Notes: a model not told the origin generated them from the sequence alone. A stretch of 39,000 nucleotides of DNA from Candidatus Anoxychlamydiales bacterium (GCA_011065175.1 JAAKFE010000007.1:1-39000), one strand, 5' to 3'; shown: positions 16,721 to 25,279, counted from the stretch's first letter. Translations and numbers: made by a program.

Positions 16721-16749
16721 TTGAATTTAATTCCGTAGTTAAGTCTAAT
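16721..16749 (+). promoter_or_regulatory. Promoter for the 238-residue gene, copy 1 of a duplicated cassette
   Basis: TTGAAT (16,721-16,726), a 17-base spacer and TCTAAT (16,744-16,749). The predicted start of transcription leaves an untranslated leader of under 20 bases before the ATG at 16,774, which has AAGGAG. The same 29-base block, with a better -10, recurs at 17,636-17,664. Confidence 0.65.
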
Positions 16750-16773
16750 TTTATAGTAAACAAGGAGTTAAAG

Positions 16774-17490
16774 ATGTCTTCAGCAGCAGGTGCGGGTGTA
16801 ATAAGAAACGGAGATAGAGTTTTTGTGGGTTCTGGTAGTGTTGTTATGTCGGGTAGCTGTATGAGCGGGTGTGGAAGCTGTTTTAGCATTAAGATTATTT
16901 CTTGGAAAGAGTGCAATACTTTAAGCAAAAAAATAGGATTTGTTTTTGGAAAAGCTATCAACTTTATGATCAATTTAGTTTCTAAAACTTTTAGGTTTTT
17001 ATCAAAAACAATAAAAATTTTATATATCGATAAAATTTTTGAAGTTTTCTATAAGATAATGAAGGGGATTTCAAAAAAATTATATAATCTTTCAATATCG
17101 ATATTTGAAAAGTGTATAAAACCAATTGTTGTTAATAAACTTACAAAAAAAATATATGTTGCAATTGATGATTATTTGATTAATCCAATCTATAAAATCA
17201 TTAGAGATATTTTTACAAAAATTTTATTTAAAGATAATATTCCAAGTTCTAGTAGAGCTAGTTCTAGTAGAGCTAAAGAAGACTCTAAAATAGTAAAAAT
17301 TTCTAAAAAATTTCTAAATTTTATAAAAACTATTTTAAAACCTATTTATAATTGGACTTTAGTGCCTTTATACAATCGGATTTTATCTCCGATATTAAAT
17401 GCTGTCGAAGATATATTTCTTGGTGTAGTAAGTGGATCTTTTCAAAAAGAGCAAAAGCCTCAAGAAGAACAAAAAATCAAAGAAGAATAA
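16774..17490 (+). CDS. Unrecognised protein with Gly/Ser/Cys-rich head and helical octad repeats
   Basis: 238 residues, not recognised. The head (1-45) is rich in Gly, Ser, Val and Cys (SGSCMSGCGSC). The body is long amphipathic helix. Near residues 190-215 an eight-residue period is plain: KPIYNWTL, VPLYNRIL, SPILNAVE; looser versions occur earlier (KPIVVNKL, NPIYKIIR). An S-S-S-R-A duplication (about 162-171) divides the body, and the end is charged (QEEQKIKEE). No classical signal peptide is present. Proline-punctuated amphipathic helices suggest lipid-surface binding; that is inference. It has its own promoter, a strong ribosome site and no partner gene close by. Confidence 0.7.
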   Translation: MSSAAGAGVIRNGDRVFVGSGSVVMSGSCMSGCGSCFSIKIISWKECNTLSKKIGFVFGKAINFMINLVSKTFRFLSKTIKILYIDKIFEVFYKIMKGISKKLYNLSISIFEKCIKPIVVNKLTKKIYVAIDDYLINPIYKIIRDIFTKILFKDNIPSSSRASSSRAKEDSKIVKISKKFLNFIKTILKPIYNWTLVPLYNRILSPILNAVEDIFLGVVSGSFQKEQKPQEEQKIKEE

Positions 17491-17635
17491 AGTATAATCA
17501 AAAAATAATTAGATATTATCAAATTTCTATTTTACTCTTTTTTTAAGTTTGGATGATTATAACATCAATAGTGACGTTTCAAAAAAGTTTTAGTAATGAT
17601 ATTATCACGTTATCCTACAAATTAATGACTTTCTC

Positions 17636-17664
17636 TTGAATTTAATTCCTTATTTAAATATAAT
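17636..17664 (+). promoter_or_regulatory. Strong promoter for the RRM gene, copy 2 of the cassette
   Basis: TTGAAT (17,636-17,641), 17-base spacer, TATAAT (17,659-17,664, perfect). It differs from the copy at 16,721 at about four spacer/-10 positions. It lies about 180 bases before the RRM start codon, implying a long leader. Confidence 0.7.
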
Positions 17665-17672
17665 TTTGTATG

Positions 17673-17697
17673 AAAAAGCCGGATTTTTTCGGTTTTT
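17673..17697 (+). promoter_or_regulatory. Stem-loop at the 5' end of the RRM leader
   Basis: AAAAAGCCG and CGGTTTTT pair around a short T-rich loop, with one bulged G, almost exactly where the transcript should start. The sequence after it (TAGTAAACAA) also follows the copy-1 promoter directly, so the hairpin looks like an insertion in the duplicated cassette. A U-rich right arm could also stop transcription early. The rest of the 17,491-17,844 gap shows no gene. Confidence 0.45.
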
Positions 17698-17844
17698 AGT
17701 AAACAAATGACTTTTGATCAAGATGTCAAAAGTTGAAATTTTTAAAGCTAGGTTTTTTCTTTGTATATAACTTTTAGAATCTTTGATTTCTTTTATAGTT
17801 GCTACATAAGTAAAACTAGGAATTTTTAAAGGAGAATTTTTTAT

Positions 17845-18132
17845 ATGAAACTATATGTAGGCAACTTGCCACATGCAACAACAGAACAAGAATTAACAGA
17901 TATTTTTGCAGCTTTCGGAGCAGTTGTAAGCGCAAAAATTATCTTAGATAGAGACACAGGCAGATCAAGAGGATTTGGTTTTGTGGAAATGGGCTCTAAA
18001 GAAGAGGCTGAAAAAGCTATCGAAGAAATGAATGGAAAAGAAGTTGGCGGCAGAACTATTGTTGTTAACGAGGCTCGTCAAAGAGAAAAAAGAGATGATA
18101 ATCGCTCTTTTAACAGCAAAAGAAGATTTTAA
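17845..18132 (+). CDS. Single-RRM RNA-binding protein
   Basis: 95 residues. One RNA recognition motif fills residues 1-80: RNP2 is KLYVGNLP and RNP1 is RGFGFVEM, both with the aromatic residues that stack on RNA, and EAEKAIEEMNGKEVGGR is the usual second helix and loop. The Arg/Lys/Asn-rich tail (80-95) matches the short glycine/arginine tails of cyanobacterial and chlamydial Rbp proteins. These bind single-stranded RNA and are often cold-induced. GGAG with good spacing precedes the ATG; a strong promoter, a long leader and an intrinsic terminator make it a self-contained, probably highly expressed unit. Confidence 0.95.
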   Translation: MKLYVGNLPHATTEQELTDIFAAFGAVVSAKIILDRDTGRSRGFGFVEMGSKEEAEKAIEEMNGKEVGGRTIVVNEARQREKRDDNRSFNSKRRF

Positions 18133-18146
18133 TTATCTATAATTTT

Positions 18147-18186
18147 ACGCCTTATATTTTAGGATATAAGGCGTTATTTTTTTATC
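18147..18186 (+). terminator. Intrinsic terminator after the RRM gene
   Basis: A perfect 11-bp stem (ACGCCTTATAT, 18,147-18,157, with 18,164-18,174), a six-base loop and a T-rich run from 18,175. Confidence 0.9.
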
Positions 18187-18214
18187 TGAATATTTCTAAA
18201 AATATAAAATTTTT

Positions 18215-18716
18215 ATGAACCTATCTCAATAAATATTTTATTTGATATACTCTAGCTCTTTTGTTCAATTTAAGAAGCTAAACATGACTCAAAAACACTT
18301 CAAGTTTTTAATGGATCTGGGAAATCCTCTAGCAATCACTACAACCCCAGCAAACGGCAACGAACGTTTACAGGTTGAAATATTTACTAGATAAAGCCAA
18401 TATTCATCCAACAAAAACTATGTCGATTTTTGAAGCTGATAAAGGTTATGATTGTCTTTGGTTAAGGTCTTCTCTATTACAAAAACATATTTTTCCTCTT
18501 ATTCCTTATCGAAAAAATACCTCTAAGTCACCTGCCTTTAAAGAAATTTTTTAAATAAACTCAAAGAGATGGAAAGTAGAAAGAACCTTTGCATGGTTAA
18601 AAAGAAAATGTCGAAGATTGATGATAAGATGGGAAAGGAAGTTTGTAATATGGGAAGCGTTTACTATTTTGGGACTGATGTTTATGTGGGTAAATAATTT
18701 ATTGAGATAGGTTCAT
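18215..18716 (+). mobile_element. Decayed IS5-family element (IS427/IS1031-like), internally deleted
   Basis: 20-base inverted repeats ATGAACCTATCTCAATAAAT (18,215-18,234) and its exact complement (18,697-18,716) enclose only 502 bases. Transposase pieces remain in broken frames: a start near 18,283 (MTQKHFKFLMD), FEADKGYDCLWLR, HIFPLIPYRKN, then after a stop RWKVERTFAWLKRKCRRLMI and ILGLMFMWVNNLL. R-W-x-V-E-R-T-F-A-W-L is the C-terminal catalytic-Glu region of IS5-family enzymes. Stops, frameshifts and the missing N-terminal half make it inactive, but the ends are intact. Confidence 0.85.
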
Positions 18717-18854
18717 GGAACAAGTATTTAAAAATTAATTTCATTAAAAACTTTATGCTGAAGTTAAAAGAAAATATTTACTTTAAACCCCCTAATAATT
18801 TATTAAAGAAATAAGAGATTTGGTTTTTATAAATTTATAATTTAAAGGCAGTCT

Positions 18855-19541
18855 ATGACAAAAAAAACAAAGTTACCAGAACCTGGCTTCAAAATAGTGA
18901 AGGACCGCACTGCATTAGTTATCATTGACCCTCAGGTCGATTTTTTGAGTCCAGAGGGAGTTGCCTGGGGAGTGGTTGGGGAAAATGTAACAGGTAATAA
19001 TACAGTTGATAATATCGAGAAATTGATGAAAGCAGCTAAGGAAAATGACATGTTACTGTTTATTTCACCGCACTACTACTACCCGCATGATCATAAGTGG
19101 GAGTTTGAAGGTGCTTTGGAAGTAGCGATGCATAGCATGCACATGTTCGATCGCGAGGGGCAACTATCGCTGAAAAATTTCAAAGGATCAGGCTCAGATT
19201 GGATGGATCAATATAAGCCATATATTGAAGACGGAAAAACCATTGTGTCCAATCCGCACAAAATTTATGGACCCGAAAACAATGATTTGATTCTGCAGCT
19301 ACGCAAACGCTATATTGACAGTATTATCCTAGCCGGAATGTCAGCCAACCTATGTGTTGAATCTCATATGCGCGAATTTATTGAGCAAGGATTTGAAGTT
19401 GCAGTAGTTAAGGATGCCACAGCAGCAGCGCAGACCGAAGAAGCTGATGGTTATGTAGCAGCTCTAATCAACTTTCGAATGATTGCTAGCGATGTGTGGA
19501 CTACTGCGGAGGCGGTGAAGAAGATCAATGCTGTCGAATAA
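18855..19541 (+). CDS. Isochorismatase-family cysteine hydrolase
   Basis: 228 residues. The Asp of the catalytic triad is D25 (LVIIDPQVDF) and the Cys is C167 (GMSANLCVESHMREF); the lysine probably lies in NPHKIYG. This order D-K-C and the ANLCVES motif define the cysteine hydrolase fold of the isochorismatase/nicotinamidase/N-carbamoylsarcosine amidase group. The exact substrate cannot be read; there is no carrier-protein domain. The gene is visibly more GC-rich than its surroundings and lies between an IS5 remnant and a solo IS5 end, so recent transfer is likely. Confidence 0.85.
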   Translation: MTKKTKLPEPGFKIVKDRTALVIIDPQVDFLSPEGVAWGVVGENVTGNNTVDNIEKLMKAAKENDMLLFISPHYYYPHDHKWEFEGALEVAMHSMHMFDREGQLSLKNFKGSGSDWMDQYKPYIEDGKTIVSNPHKIYGPENNDLILQLRKRYIDSIILAGMSANLCVESHMREFIEQGFEVAVVKDATAAAQTEEADGYVAALINFRMIASDVWTTAEAVKKINAVE

Positions 19542-19634
19542 ATCATATATTTGTGTTAACTCAGCCCAAACATATTGTATATTCACCTTTGTCCCCCACC
19601 ATTATTTAGTAAGATTAATGTTTTTAGGTAGTTT

Positions 19635-19961
19635 ATGCAAATTTTGAACATACTTTCCTTCTACGTAAGCATTATTGGTATAGTTGTTATTGTTTGGGGT
19701 GTTTTAATAGTTGTTATTGAATTTTTACGTTCAGAATATATTTTTTTAAGAAAAAATCACAAACAAAATAACGATAAAAAAAATGTCAGATGTCGTTTGG
19801 GATCTTATATTTTATTAGGCTTGGAATTTATGATAGCCGGCGATATTATGCACACTGTTTTAAATCCTTCTAAAGATTCTTTGATAGTTCTCGGTTCTAT
19901 TGTAGCTATTAGGACTGTAATTAGTTATTTTTTAAACAAAGAATTAAAAGCTGATTCATAG
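19635..19961 (+). CDS. DUF1622 family membrane protein
   Basis: 108 residues with three hydrophobic segments (about 5-28, 55-75 and 82-100). The block GSYILLGLEFMIAGDI…HTVLNPS…VLGSIVAIRTVISYFLNKEL is the conserved core of DUF1622. The function is unknown. A basic Asn/Lys loop (about 40-52) probably faces the cytoplasm. It starts at the ATG at 19,635, with a weak GTAGT upstream, and lies 93 bases after the cysteine hydrolase gene. Confidence 0.85.
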   Translation: MQILNILSFYVSIIGIVVIVWGVLIVVIEFLRSEYIFLRKNHKQNNDKKNVRCRLGSYILLGLEFMIAGDIMHTVLNPSKDSLIVLGSIVAIRTVISYFLNKELKADS

Positions 19962-20068
19962 CTTCTTTTAGTATGAAGAGATAGTTTTGATAAGAAAGGT
20001 TGTCATAATAGTCGGCAGTTTATTAGACAAGAAAAAAAGCTAGAAAGACCACCAAAACTTTTAATTGA

Positions 20069-20301
20069 TTATTCTGGCATAAGATTCTTTGGAGAACATC
20101 CCAAAGCCGTTGTCAATATCACAATATTTTCCAAAGCTATATTTATTTCTCCTCTCCTCCAGAGCCTACATAAGTAGGGTGAAGTGATGCTTTTTCAGCA
20201 AGCTCCTCTTGAGTCAATCTTAATTCTTCTCTGCGACACTTTATAGCTTTTCCAAAAGCGATTATAACAGGAGTCTTTTTGTGATTATGAGATTTCACCA
20301 T
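20069..20301 (-). pseudogene. Frameshifted XRE-type helix-turn-helix regulator
   Basis: The reading frame from ATG at 20,301 gives MVKSHNHKKTPVIIAFGKAIK, then RREELRLTQEELAEKASLHPTYVGS, a standard XRE/Cro helix-turn-helix. Just after the recognition helix the frame shifts near 20,155: the rest, ALENIVILTTALGCSPKNL, continues in another frame and stops at 20,069. The total length of 233 bases is not a multiple of three. It has no neighbouring modification or toxin gene. An IS5-type end lies 15 bases upstream of its start. Confidence 0.75.
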
Positions 20302-20316
20302 AATGTTTACTAAAAT

Positions 20317-20336
20317 ATTTATTGAGATAGGTTCAT
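20317..20336 (-). mobile_element. Solo IS5-type inverted-repeat end
   Basis: ATTTATTGAGATAGGTTCAT, identical to the right end of the remnant at 18,697-18,716 and in the same orientation, but without transposase next to it. With the left end at 18,215 it could bound a larger unit holding the cysteine hydrolase, DUF1622 and XRE genes. The gap 19,962-20,389 otherwise shows only the broken regulator. Confidence 0.7.
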
Positions 20337-20389
20337 AAAAAAATTGTTTGTAAAAAGAAAAAATAATATAAATTAATATTATTTAATGA

Positions 20390-21688
20390 TTAATTAAATC
20401 GTTTTGTTTTTTTATTTTTGAAAGAATCCTTTTTAGAAAAAGATCTATTGTTATCCTCTTTTTTTTCTTTAAAACTTCTTTTCTTTTTAAACTTTTTTGT
20501 GAAATCATTATTAGAAAATCTTTTCTTTTTAGAAAAGTCTCGTGAAGACTTTTTCTTGAAATTATCTTTTGTTTTATCAGAAGACCTAGATGTTAAGATT
20601 CTTTGGCCTGTTAGTTTTTCTATATCAAAAACAACTCTTCTATCTTTTGGAGATGCAAAAGAAATAGCAAGGCCTTTTTCTCCGATCCTTCCTGTTCTGC
20701 CTATTCTATGAATATAATCATCAATAGAAGAGGGAAGATCAAAATTTATTATATGAGAGATTTTTGGAATATCGATTCCTCTAGCAGCTACATCTGTTGC
20801 TATTAGAAGTTGTGTTTTTCCTTGTCTAAATTGAGCAATAGTCCTAGTCCGTTTTCCCTGAGGAATATCTCCATGCAATGCTTGCGCTCTATGACCTTGA
20901 TCTTGTAGCTTAAATTTAAGCTCGTCTGCATAGATTTTTGTAGAAGTGAAAATAATTGCTTGTTTAATAGTTTCTTCTTTTAAAACTTTATCTAAAAGCT
21001 CTAGTTTATGATCTAAATTTCTAACTGAGTGTATACGCTGCTCAATATTTCCTTTGTCAATTGGTATTTTTAGATCTACAGGATTATCTAAAAGATCTTT
21101 AACTAAGGTTTTAACGCCCTTTTTTAAAGTTGCTGAAAATAAAAGTGTTTGATGCTTTTGTTCAATTGCATCAGTAATTCTTCTAATGTCATCTATAAAT
21201 CCCATATCAAGCATACGATCAGCTTCATCTAAAATAAATGTTTCTAATCTAGAAAATTTAATTCTACCACTATTTAAATGATCGATTAATCTGCCTGGAG
21301 TGGCAACAAGTATCTCATAAGGTCTATATAAGTCTCTTTTTTGTTGAGGATATGGAACTCCACCATATATACAAACAGTTTTAATCCTTTCTAAATATTT
21401 ACTATACTTTGTGGATTCTTTAGAAACTTGCATCGCAAGTTCTCTAGTAGGCACTAAAATTAAAACTCTAGGTCCTTTGCCTTTTAAAGGTTTTTGAATT
21501 ATTTTTGTCAAAATTGGCAGTAAAAAAGCTGCTGTTTTTCCTGTGCCTGTTTGAGCAGATGCACATAAGTCTTTTCCATTTAATATCTCAGGGATTGCTT
21601 GTTCTTGAATGGGAGTCGCTATCTCATATTTCATTTCTTCAATTGCTTGAATAATTTTTGGGTTTAAATTTAAATTTTTAAATGTCAT
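20390..21688 (-). CDS. rhlE: DEAD-box RNA helicase, RhlE-like
   Basis: 432 residues. All helicase motifs appear in order: Q motif (TPIQEQAIP), Walker A (ASAQTGTGKTAAF), PTRELA, TPGRLIDH, DEAD, SAT, then in the second lobe IIFTSTKIYA, QALHGDIPQ, IATDVAARGIDI and HRIGRTGR. The wording, notably D-L-x-A-S-A-Q-T-G-T-G-K-T-A and DEADRMLDMGF, is closest to RhlE. The last about 65 residues are a Lys/Arg/Ser/Phe-rich disordered tail (repeats of KK-[SR]-F), as in many RhlE proteins, likely for RNA binding. It acts in the cytoplasm in ribosome assembly or RNA turnover. The gene stands alone on the minus strand. Confidence 0.9.
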   Translation of the reverse strand: MTFKNLNLNPKIIQAIEEMKYEIATPIQEQAIPEILNGKDLCASAQTGTGKTAAFLLPILTKIIQKPLKGKGPRVLILVPTRELAMQVSKESTKYSKYLERIKTVCIYGGVPYPQQKRDLYRPYEILVATPGRLIDHLNSGRIKFSRLETFILDEADRMLDMGFIDDIRRITDAIEQKHQTLLFSATLKKGVKTLVKDLLDNPVDLKIPIDKGNIEQRIHSVRNLDHKLELLDKVLKEETIKQAIIFTSTKIYADELKFKLQDQGHRAQALHGDIPQGKRTRTIAQFRQGKTQLLIATDVAARGIDIPKISHIINFDLPSSIDDYIHRIGRTGRIGEKGLAISFASPKDRRVVFDIEKLTGQRILTSRSSDKTKDNFKKKSSRDFSKKKRFSNNDFTKKFKKKRSFKEKKEDNNRSFSKKDSFKNKKTKRFN

Positions 21689-21903
21689 CTTTTTCGCTTT
21701 TTATGGGGTTTAAAAGAATTTAATCAGAATCATGATAACATTATAAATCTATGAAAGATAGGGAAATAAAATTTTTAAATTTTTAAAAATCTTTGAACTT
21801 ATTTAAGCTTTAAATATCTAGGCTTTAAGGTTTTTATGGATAAAATAAAAAATGTTTAAATTTTAGGTACTTAGAAATTTTTATAAATGATAAATTTTAT
21901 TTT

Positions 21904-22386
21904 ATGACAAAAAAATGTTTTAAATCTAGTTTCGGTTTCGGTATAGCTTCTGGTGTTATTACAGCTCTAGGTTTGATGGTAGGTCTATTTGCCTCTACTA
22001 ACTCTAGAGGAGTTGTATTAGGTGGTGTTTTAACAATTGCTGTTGCAGATTCTATGGCAGATGCTGTAGGCATTCATTTTTCAGAAGAATCAGAAGGTAT
22101 TCATTCTCCTAAAGAGATTTGGTTATCAACTGTTTATACATTCTTATCCAAACTAATAGTTACTTCATCTTTTCTGCCATTACTTTTTTTACTCTCTTTA
22201 CAGCTTTCTATGATTTTGAATATTACTTGGGGATTTATATTACTTTCAGTTTTTAGCTACATTATAGCAAAAGAACAAAAAAACAGTCCTATTAAAGCTA
22301 TTTTAGAACATGTGTTGATTATGGCATTTGTGATAATTGTTACGTTTTATTTAGGAACATTAATAGATAAATATATAATTACTTAA
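21904..22386 (+). CDS. VIT1/CCC1-like small membrane protein
   Basis: 160 residues with about five membrane segments (14-35, 38-55, 80-102, 105-122 and 130-155). The N-terminal FGFGIASGVITALGLMVGL and the DSMADAVGIHFSEESEG segment resemble the first two helices of VIT1/CCC1 iron/manganese transporters, where the acidic residues bind metal. It is shorter than classical VIT1 proteins (about 220-250) and lacks their long metal-binding loop. A transport role for iron or manganese is an inference. It converges on the gad operon's last gene with only nine bases between stops, and no ribosome site is clear. Confidence 0.7.
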   Translation: MTKKCFKSSFGFGIASGVITALGLMVGLFASTNSRGVVLGGVLTIAVADSMADAVGIHFSEESEGIHSPKEIWLSTVYTFLSKLIVTSSFLPLLFLLSLQLSMILNITWGFILLSVFSYIIAKEQKNSPIKAILEHVLIMAFVIIVTFYLGTLIDKYIIT

Positions 22387-22395
22387 TAAAAATCG

Positions 22396-23874
22396 CTAGT
22401 TTTTTTGCGTTTCTAAAGCCATTTTTAGAAAATTAATCAAAAACTTTTTCCCTTCATTATAGGATACTTCAACCTCTGGATGAAACTGAGATCCATATAT
22501 AAATTTAGTTTTGTGCTTTATACTTTGTATATAAGAAGATGTTGCTAATAGCTCAAAATCTTTTGGAACAACAGCTACAGCCCAACCATGAATTTCAGGA
22601 GCAATAAATGGATTTTTTATTCCTTTAAATATAGGATCCTCTTTCAAAATTCGAATAGGTTCTATTTGCTGCAAGGCTTCTAAGGCTGTTAAAGCTTCCC
22701 AGCCCATTGATCTTGCAAATGAATAACCATAAGTAAATGCAAGCATTTGATGGCCTGCACATATCCCTAAAATAGGTATGTCAGAGTTTCTAATTATTTC
22801 AAAAACGCCATTATACTCATACATCGGAAGATGAGGATAACCAGCATTATTTCCGCTTAAGATTATTGCAACTGGTCTATTTTGCAGTCTGTTTAACATA
22901 TCTAATGATATTTCATAGTGGGGCACTCTAAGTGTTTTTAAACCTAAATATAAAGATTCAATATATGGTGCTAACTGAGTAAAAGTACCGCCATTCATCT
23001 GATCTCCAACTAAAAGAACATATTTGCCTCTAGGAGGAGTGGGTACTTTAGGTTTTCCTGGCGTATAAAAAATTATGCAATTTAAATGAGGAGCAACTCC
23101 TCTAAAATGATTTATTTTTAATCTTAAATATTGAGTGTTTATTGGCGTTATATCTATAACATTTCTAAAGGTATCATTGTTGAGGATTTTAGCATCTATA
23201 ATCTCTTCAAAATTTTTGCCATCCAGGCTTTTTTCCCAAACAAAATCAACAAGCCAACCATTATCTCTATTGATATTTGCAAGCATCCATATTCTTGAAA
23301 TGGTAGTTGGTTTTCCTAAATCAAAAATTGCCGAAGGTTTTATTGGCCCAGGAGGAGCTGCTTGCCAAAAAGATACTTGGCCCGGATCATCATAGTCTAT
23401 GAGATTTTTAGGGTTTTCTCCTGTCGATACTGTAACATTTTGAACTTTCGCTCTTGTAAGGTTCATAAAATTTTTGTTGTAAGAAGTATCTAAATAAAAT
23501 CTAGTATGAGCCCATTTAGATTCATTTCCTTTTGAATCTACAGCTCTTGCTCTAAAATAATATCTAATATTGTCAACAAGAGGTTTTTCAACTCTTTTTT
23601 GAACTAGAAACTCATCTAGTTCTTCAATATCTTTATACTCAATAAAATTAGGGGAGTTAAAGTGAGGCTCGGTATCTAGATGAACTATATATGTTCTTTT
23701 TCCAATACCTCCTCTAGATATATAAAAAGATAAAAGAGGTTTTTTATTTGTACAGACAACATCCCATGATGGATTATTTGTAAGTTTTGGCCTGGTTATA
23801 TCTACTTTTTTATTTATCTTTGCGCAAGAAAATAAAATTGGTAATAAAAGCAGTGATAAACAAATTTTTTTCAT
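22396..23874 (-). CDS. Lipoprotein with discoidin-like and class I glutamine amidotransferase domains
   Basis: 492 residues. A lipoprotein signal (MKKICLSLLLLPILFSCAK, Cys17) places it outside the inner membrane. Residues about 25-130 look like a fibronectin-III-type beta-sandwich (Y-Y-F-R-A-R-A-V-D-S-K-G-N-E-S-K-W). Residues 135-270 resemble an F5/8C (discoidin) domain (WLVDFVWEKSLDGKNFEEI, QYLRLKINHFRG). Residues 285-490 are a class I GATase: nucleophile Cys in ILGICAGHQ and the His/Glu of QFHPEVE. A free, secreted GATase domain should act as a glutaminase or gamma-glutamyl hydrolase. The start codon follows the gadB stop by two bases, so it is the third gene of the gad operon. Confidence 0.85.
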   Translation of the reverse strand: MKKICLSLLLLPILFSCAKINKKVDITRPKLTNNPSWDVVCTNKKPLLSFYISRGGIGKRTYIVHLDTEPHFNSPNFIEYKDIEELDEFLVQKRVEKPLVDNIRYYFRARAVDSKGNESKWAHTRFYLDTSYNKNFMNLTRAKVQNVTVSTGENPKNLIDYDDPGQVSFWQAAPPGPIKPSAIFDLGKPTTISRIWMLANINRDNGWLVDFVWEKSLDGKNFEEIIDAKILNNDTFRNVIDITPINTQYLRLKINHFRGVAPHLNCIIFYTPGKPKVPTPPRGKYVLLVGDQMNGGTFTQLAPYIESLYLGLKTLRVPHYEISLDMLNRLQNRPVAIILSGNNAGYPHLPMYEYNGVFEIIRNSDIPILGICAGHQMLAFTYGYSFARSMGWEALTALEALQQIEPIRILKEDPIFKGIKNPFIAPEIHGWAVAVVPKDFELLATSSYIQSIKHKTKFIYGSQFHPEVEVSYNEGKKFLINFLKMALETQKN

Positions 23875-23876
23875 GA

Positions 23877-25268
23877 TTAATGCCTAAAATGATGTCCTTC
23901 TTCTTTTTTGATAAAACCTTTTTGTTTTTTGAAAAACTCTAAGTTTCTTTTTATATCGTTTAATAACATATCGGCCATATCTATAGAAAAACCGTTTTTA
24001 ACAACTATTCTTTGAACTGTTAAATCTTCTCTATTTTTTGGCATTTTGTATGCAGGAACAAGCCAGCCTCTTTCTCTTAATTTATCTGCCATATCATACA
24101 AAGTAAAATTGGTTTGTTCTTTGAGCGTCCATGCAAAAACAGGGATATCATCTCCTTTTGTAATTAATTTAAAAGGACCCATTTTTTCAATAGCTGAAGA
24201 TAAGTATAAAGCTGTATCTCTACATGCTTGCTGAATTTCTTTATATCCTTCAAACCCTAACCTTAAAAAGTTATAGTACTGCGCACATATTTGAGAGCCT
24301 GGTCTAGAAAAGTTAATAGCAAAAGTTGCCATTTTACCGCCTAGATAATCTACATAAAAAATGAGATCCTCTGGCAATTCATCTTTATCTCTCCAAATTA
24401 CCCAACCAACACCTGGATATACTAAGCCATATTTATGTCCTGAGGTATTTATAGATTTTACTCTATTAATTCTAAAATCCCATTTAAGTTTGGGATCTAA
24501 AAAAGGTGCAATAAAACCTCCGCTTGCTCCATCTACATGTATAGGTATATCAAAACCCTTTTCTTTTTCTAGTTTATCTAACTCATCTGATACTTTTTCA
24601 ACAGGTTCATAACTACCATCAAATGTTGATCCCATAATACAGACAACACCAATCGTGTTTTCATCTGCGAGTTTTGCTGCTTCTTTCGGATCAATTATAA
24701 ATCTATTTCCTTCTGAGCAAACAAATCTTGGCTCAATATCCCAATATCTACAAAATTTTTCCCAACAAACCTGAACATTCATTCCCATTACTAAATTTGG
24801 TTTGTCAAAAGGTTTATTCATCTTTTTCATTTTCTCTTTCCACTTCCATTTAAGTGCCATCCCACCTAACATGCAAGCTTCAGATGATCCGATTGTAGAA
24901 CATCCCATTGCATCAAAATCTTTAGGAGAGTTCCAAAGTCTAGATAAAATATTTACACATCTATTTTCTATCTCAGCTGTTTGAGGATATTCATCTTTAT
25001 CGATCATATTCTTATCTAATGTATCCATTATCAGTTGTTTTGCTTCAGGCTCCATCCAAGTAGATACAAAAGTTGCTAAGTTAAATCTAGAGTTGCCATC
25101 TAATAAGAGTTCATCATGAATAAGATCATATGCTGTTCTCGGTAGCATCGGCTCTTTAGGGATTTCATATTTAGGCACACTTTTTTTAAGAGCATGCCTT
25201 GCATAAAGAGGAGTGATAGTTTTTTGTGCATCTTTTAAATCTTCTAATTTTACCTTTTTATGAACCAT
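23877..25268 (-). CDS. gadB: Glutamate decarboxylase (PLP-dependent)
   Basis: 463 residues, close to the 466 of E. coli GadB. GSSEACMLGG lies at the PLP phosphate site, HVDGASGGFIAPF follows, and the Schiff-base lysine is in INTSGHKYGLVYPGVGW. The N-terminal region (YARHALKKSVPKYEIP, then LLLDGNSRFNLATFVSTWMEPEA) is that of bacterial acid-inducible GAD. The C-terminal tail ends in His-rich HHFRH, reminiscent of the C-terminal His that plugs E. coli GadB at neutral pH. The reaction is glutamate + H+ to GABA + CO2. The gene follows gadC by 11 bases with AGGAG, in the order gadC-gadB-lipoprotein. Confidence 0.95.
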   Translation of the reverse strand: MVHKKVKLEDLKDAQKTITPLYARHALKKSVPKYEIPKEPMLPRTAYDLIHDELLLDGNSRFNLATFVSTWMEPEAKQLIMDTLDKNMIDKDEYPQTAEIENRCVNILSRLWNSPKDFDAMGCSTIGSSEACMLGGMALKWKWKEKMKKMNKPFDKPNLVMGMNVQVCWEKFCRYWDIEPRFVCSEGNRFIIDPKEAAKLADENTIGVVCIMGSTFDGSYEPVEKVSDELDKLEKEKGFDIPIHVDGASGGFIAPFLDPKLKWDFRINRVKSINTSGHKYGLVYPGVGWVIWRDKDELPEDLIFYVDYLGGKMATFAINFSRPGSQICAQYYNFLRLGFEGYKEIQQACRDTALYLSSAIEKMGPFKLITKGDDIPVFAWTLKEQTNFTLYDMADKLRERGWLVPAYKMPKNREDLTVQRIVVKNGFSIDMADMLLNDIKRNLEFFKKQKGFIKKEEGHHFRH

Positions 25269-25279
25269 TTTTTATGCTC

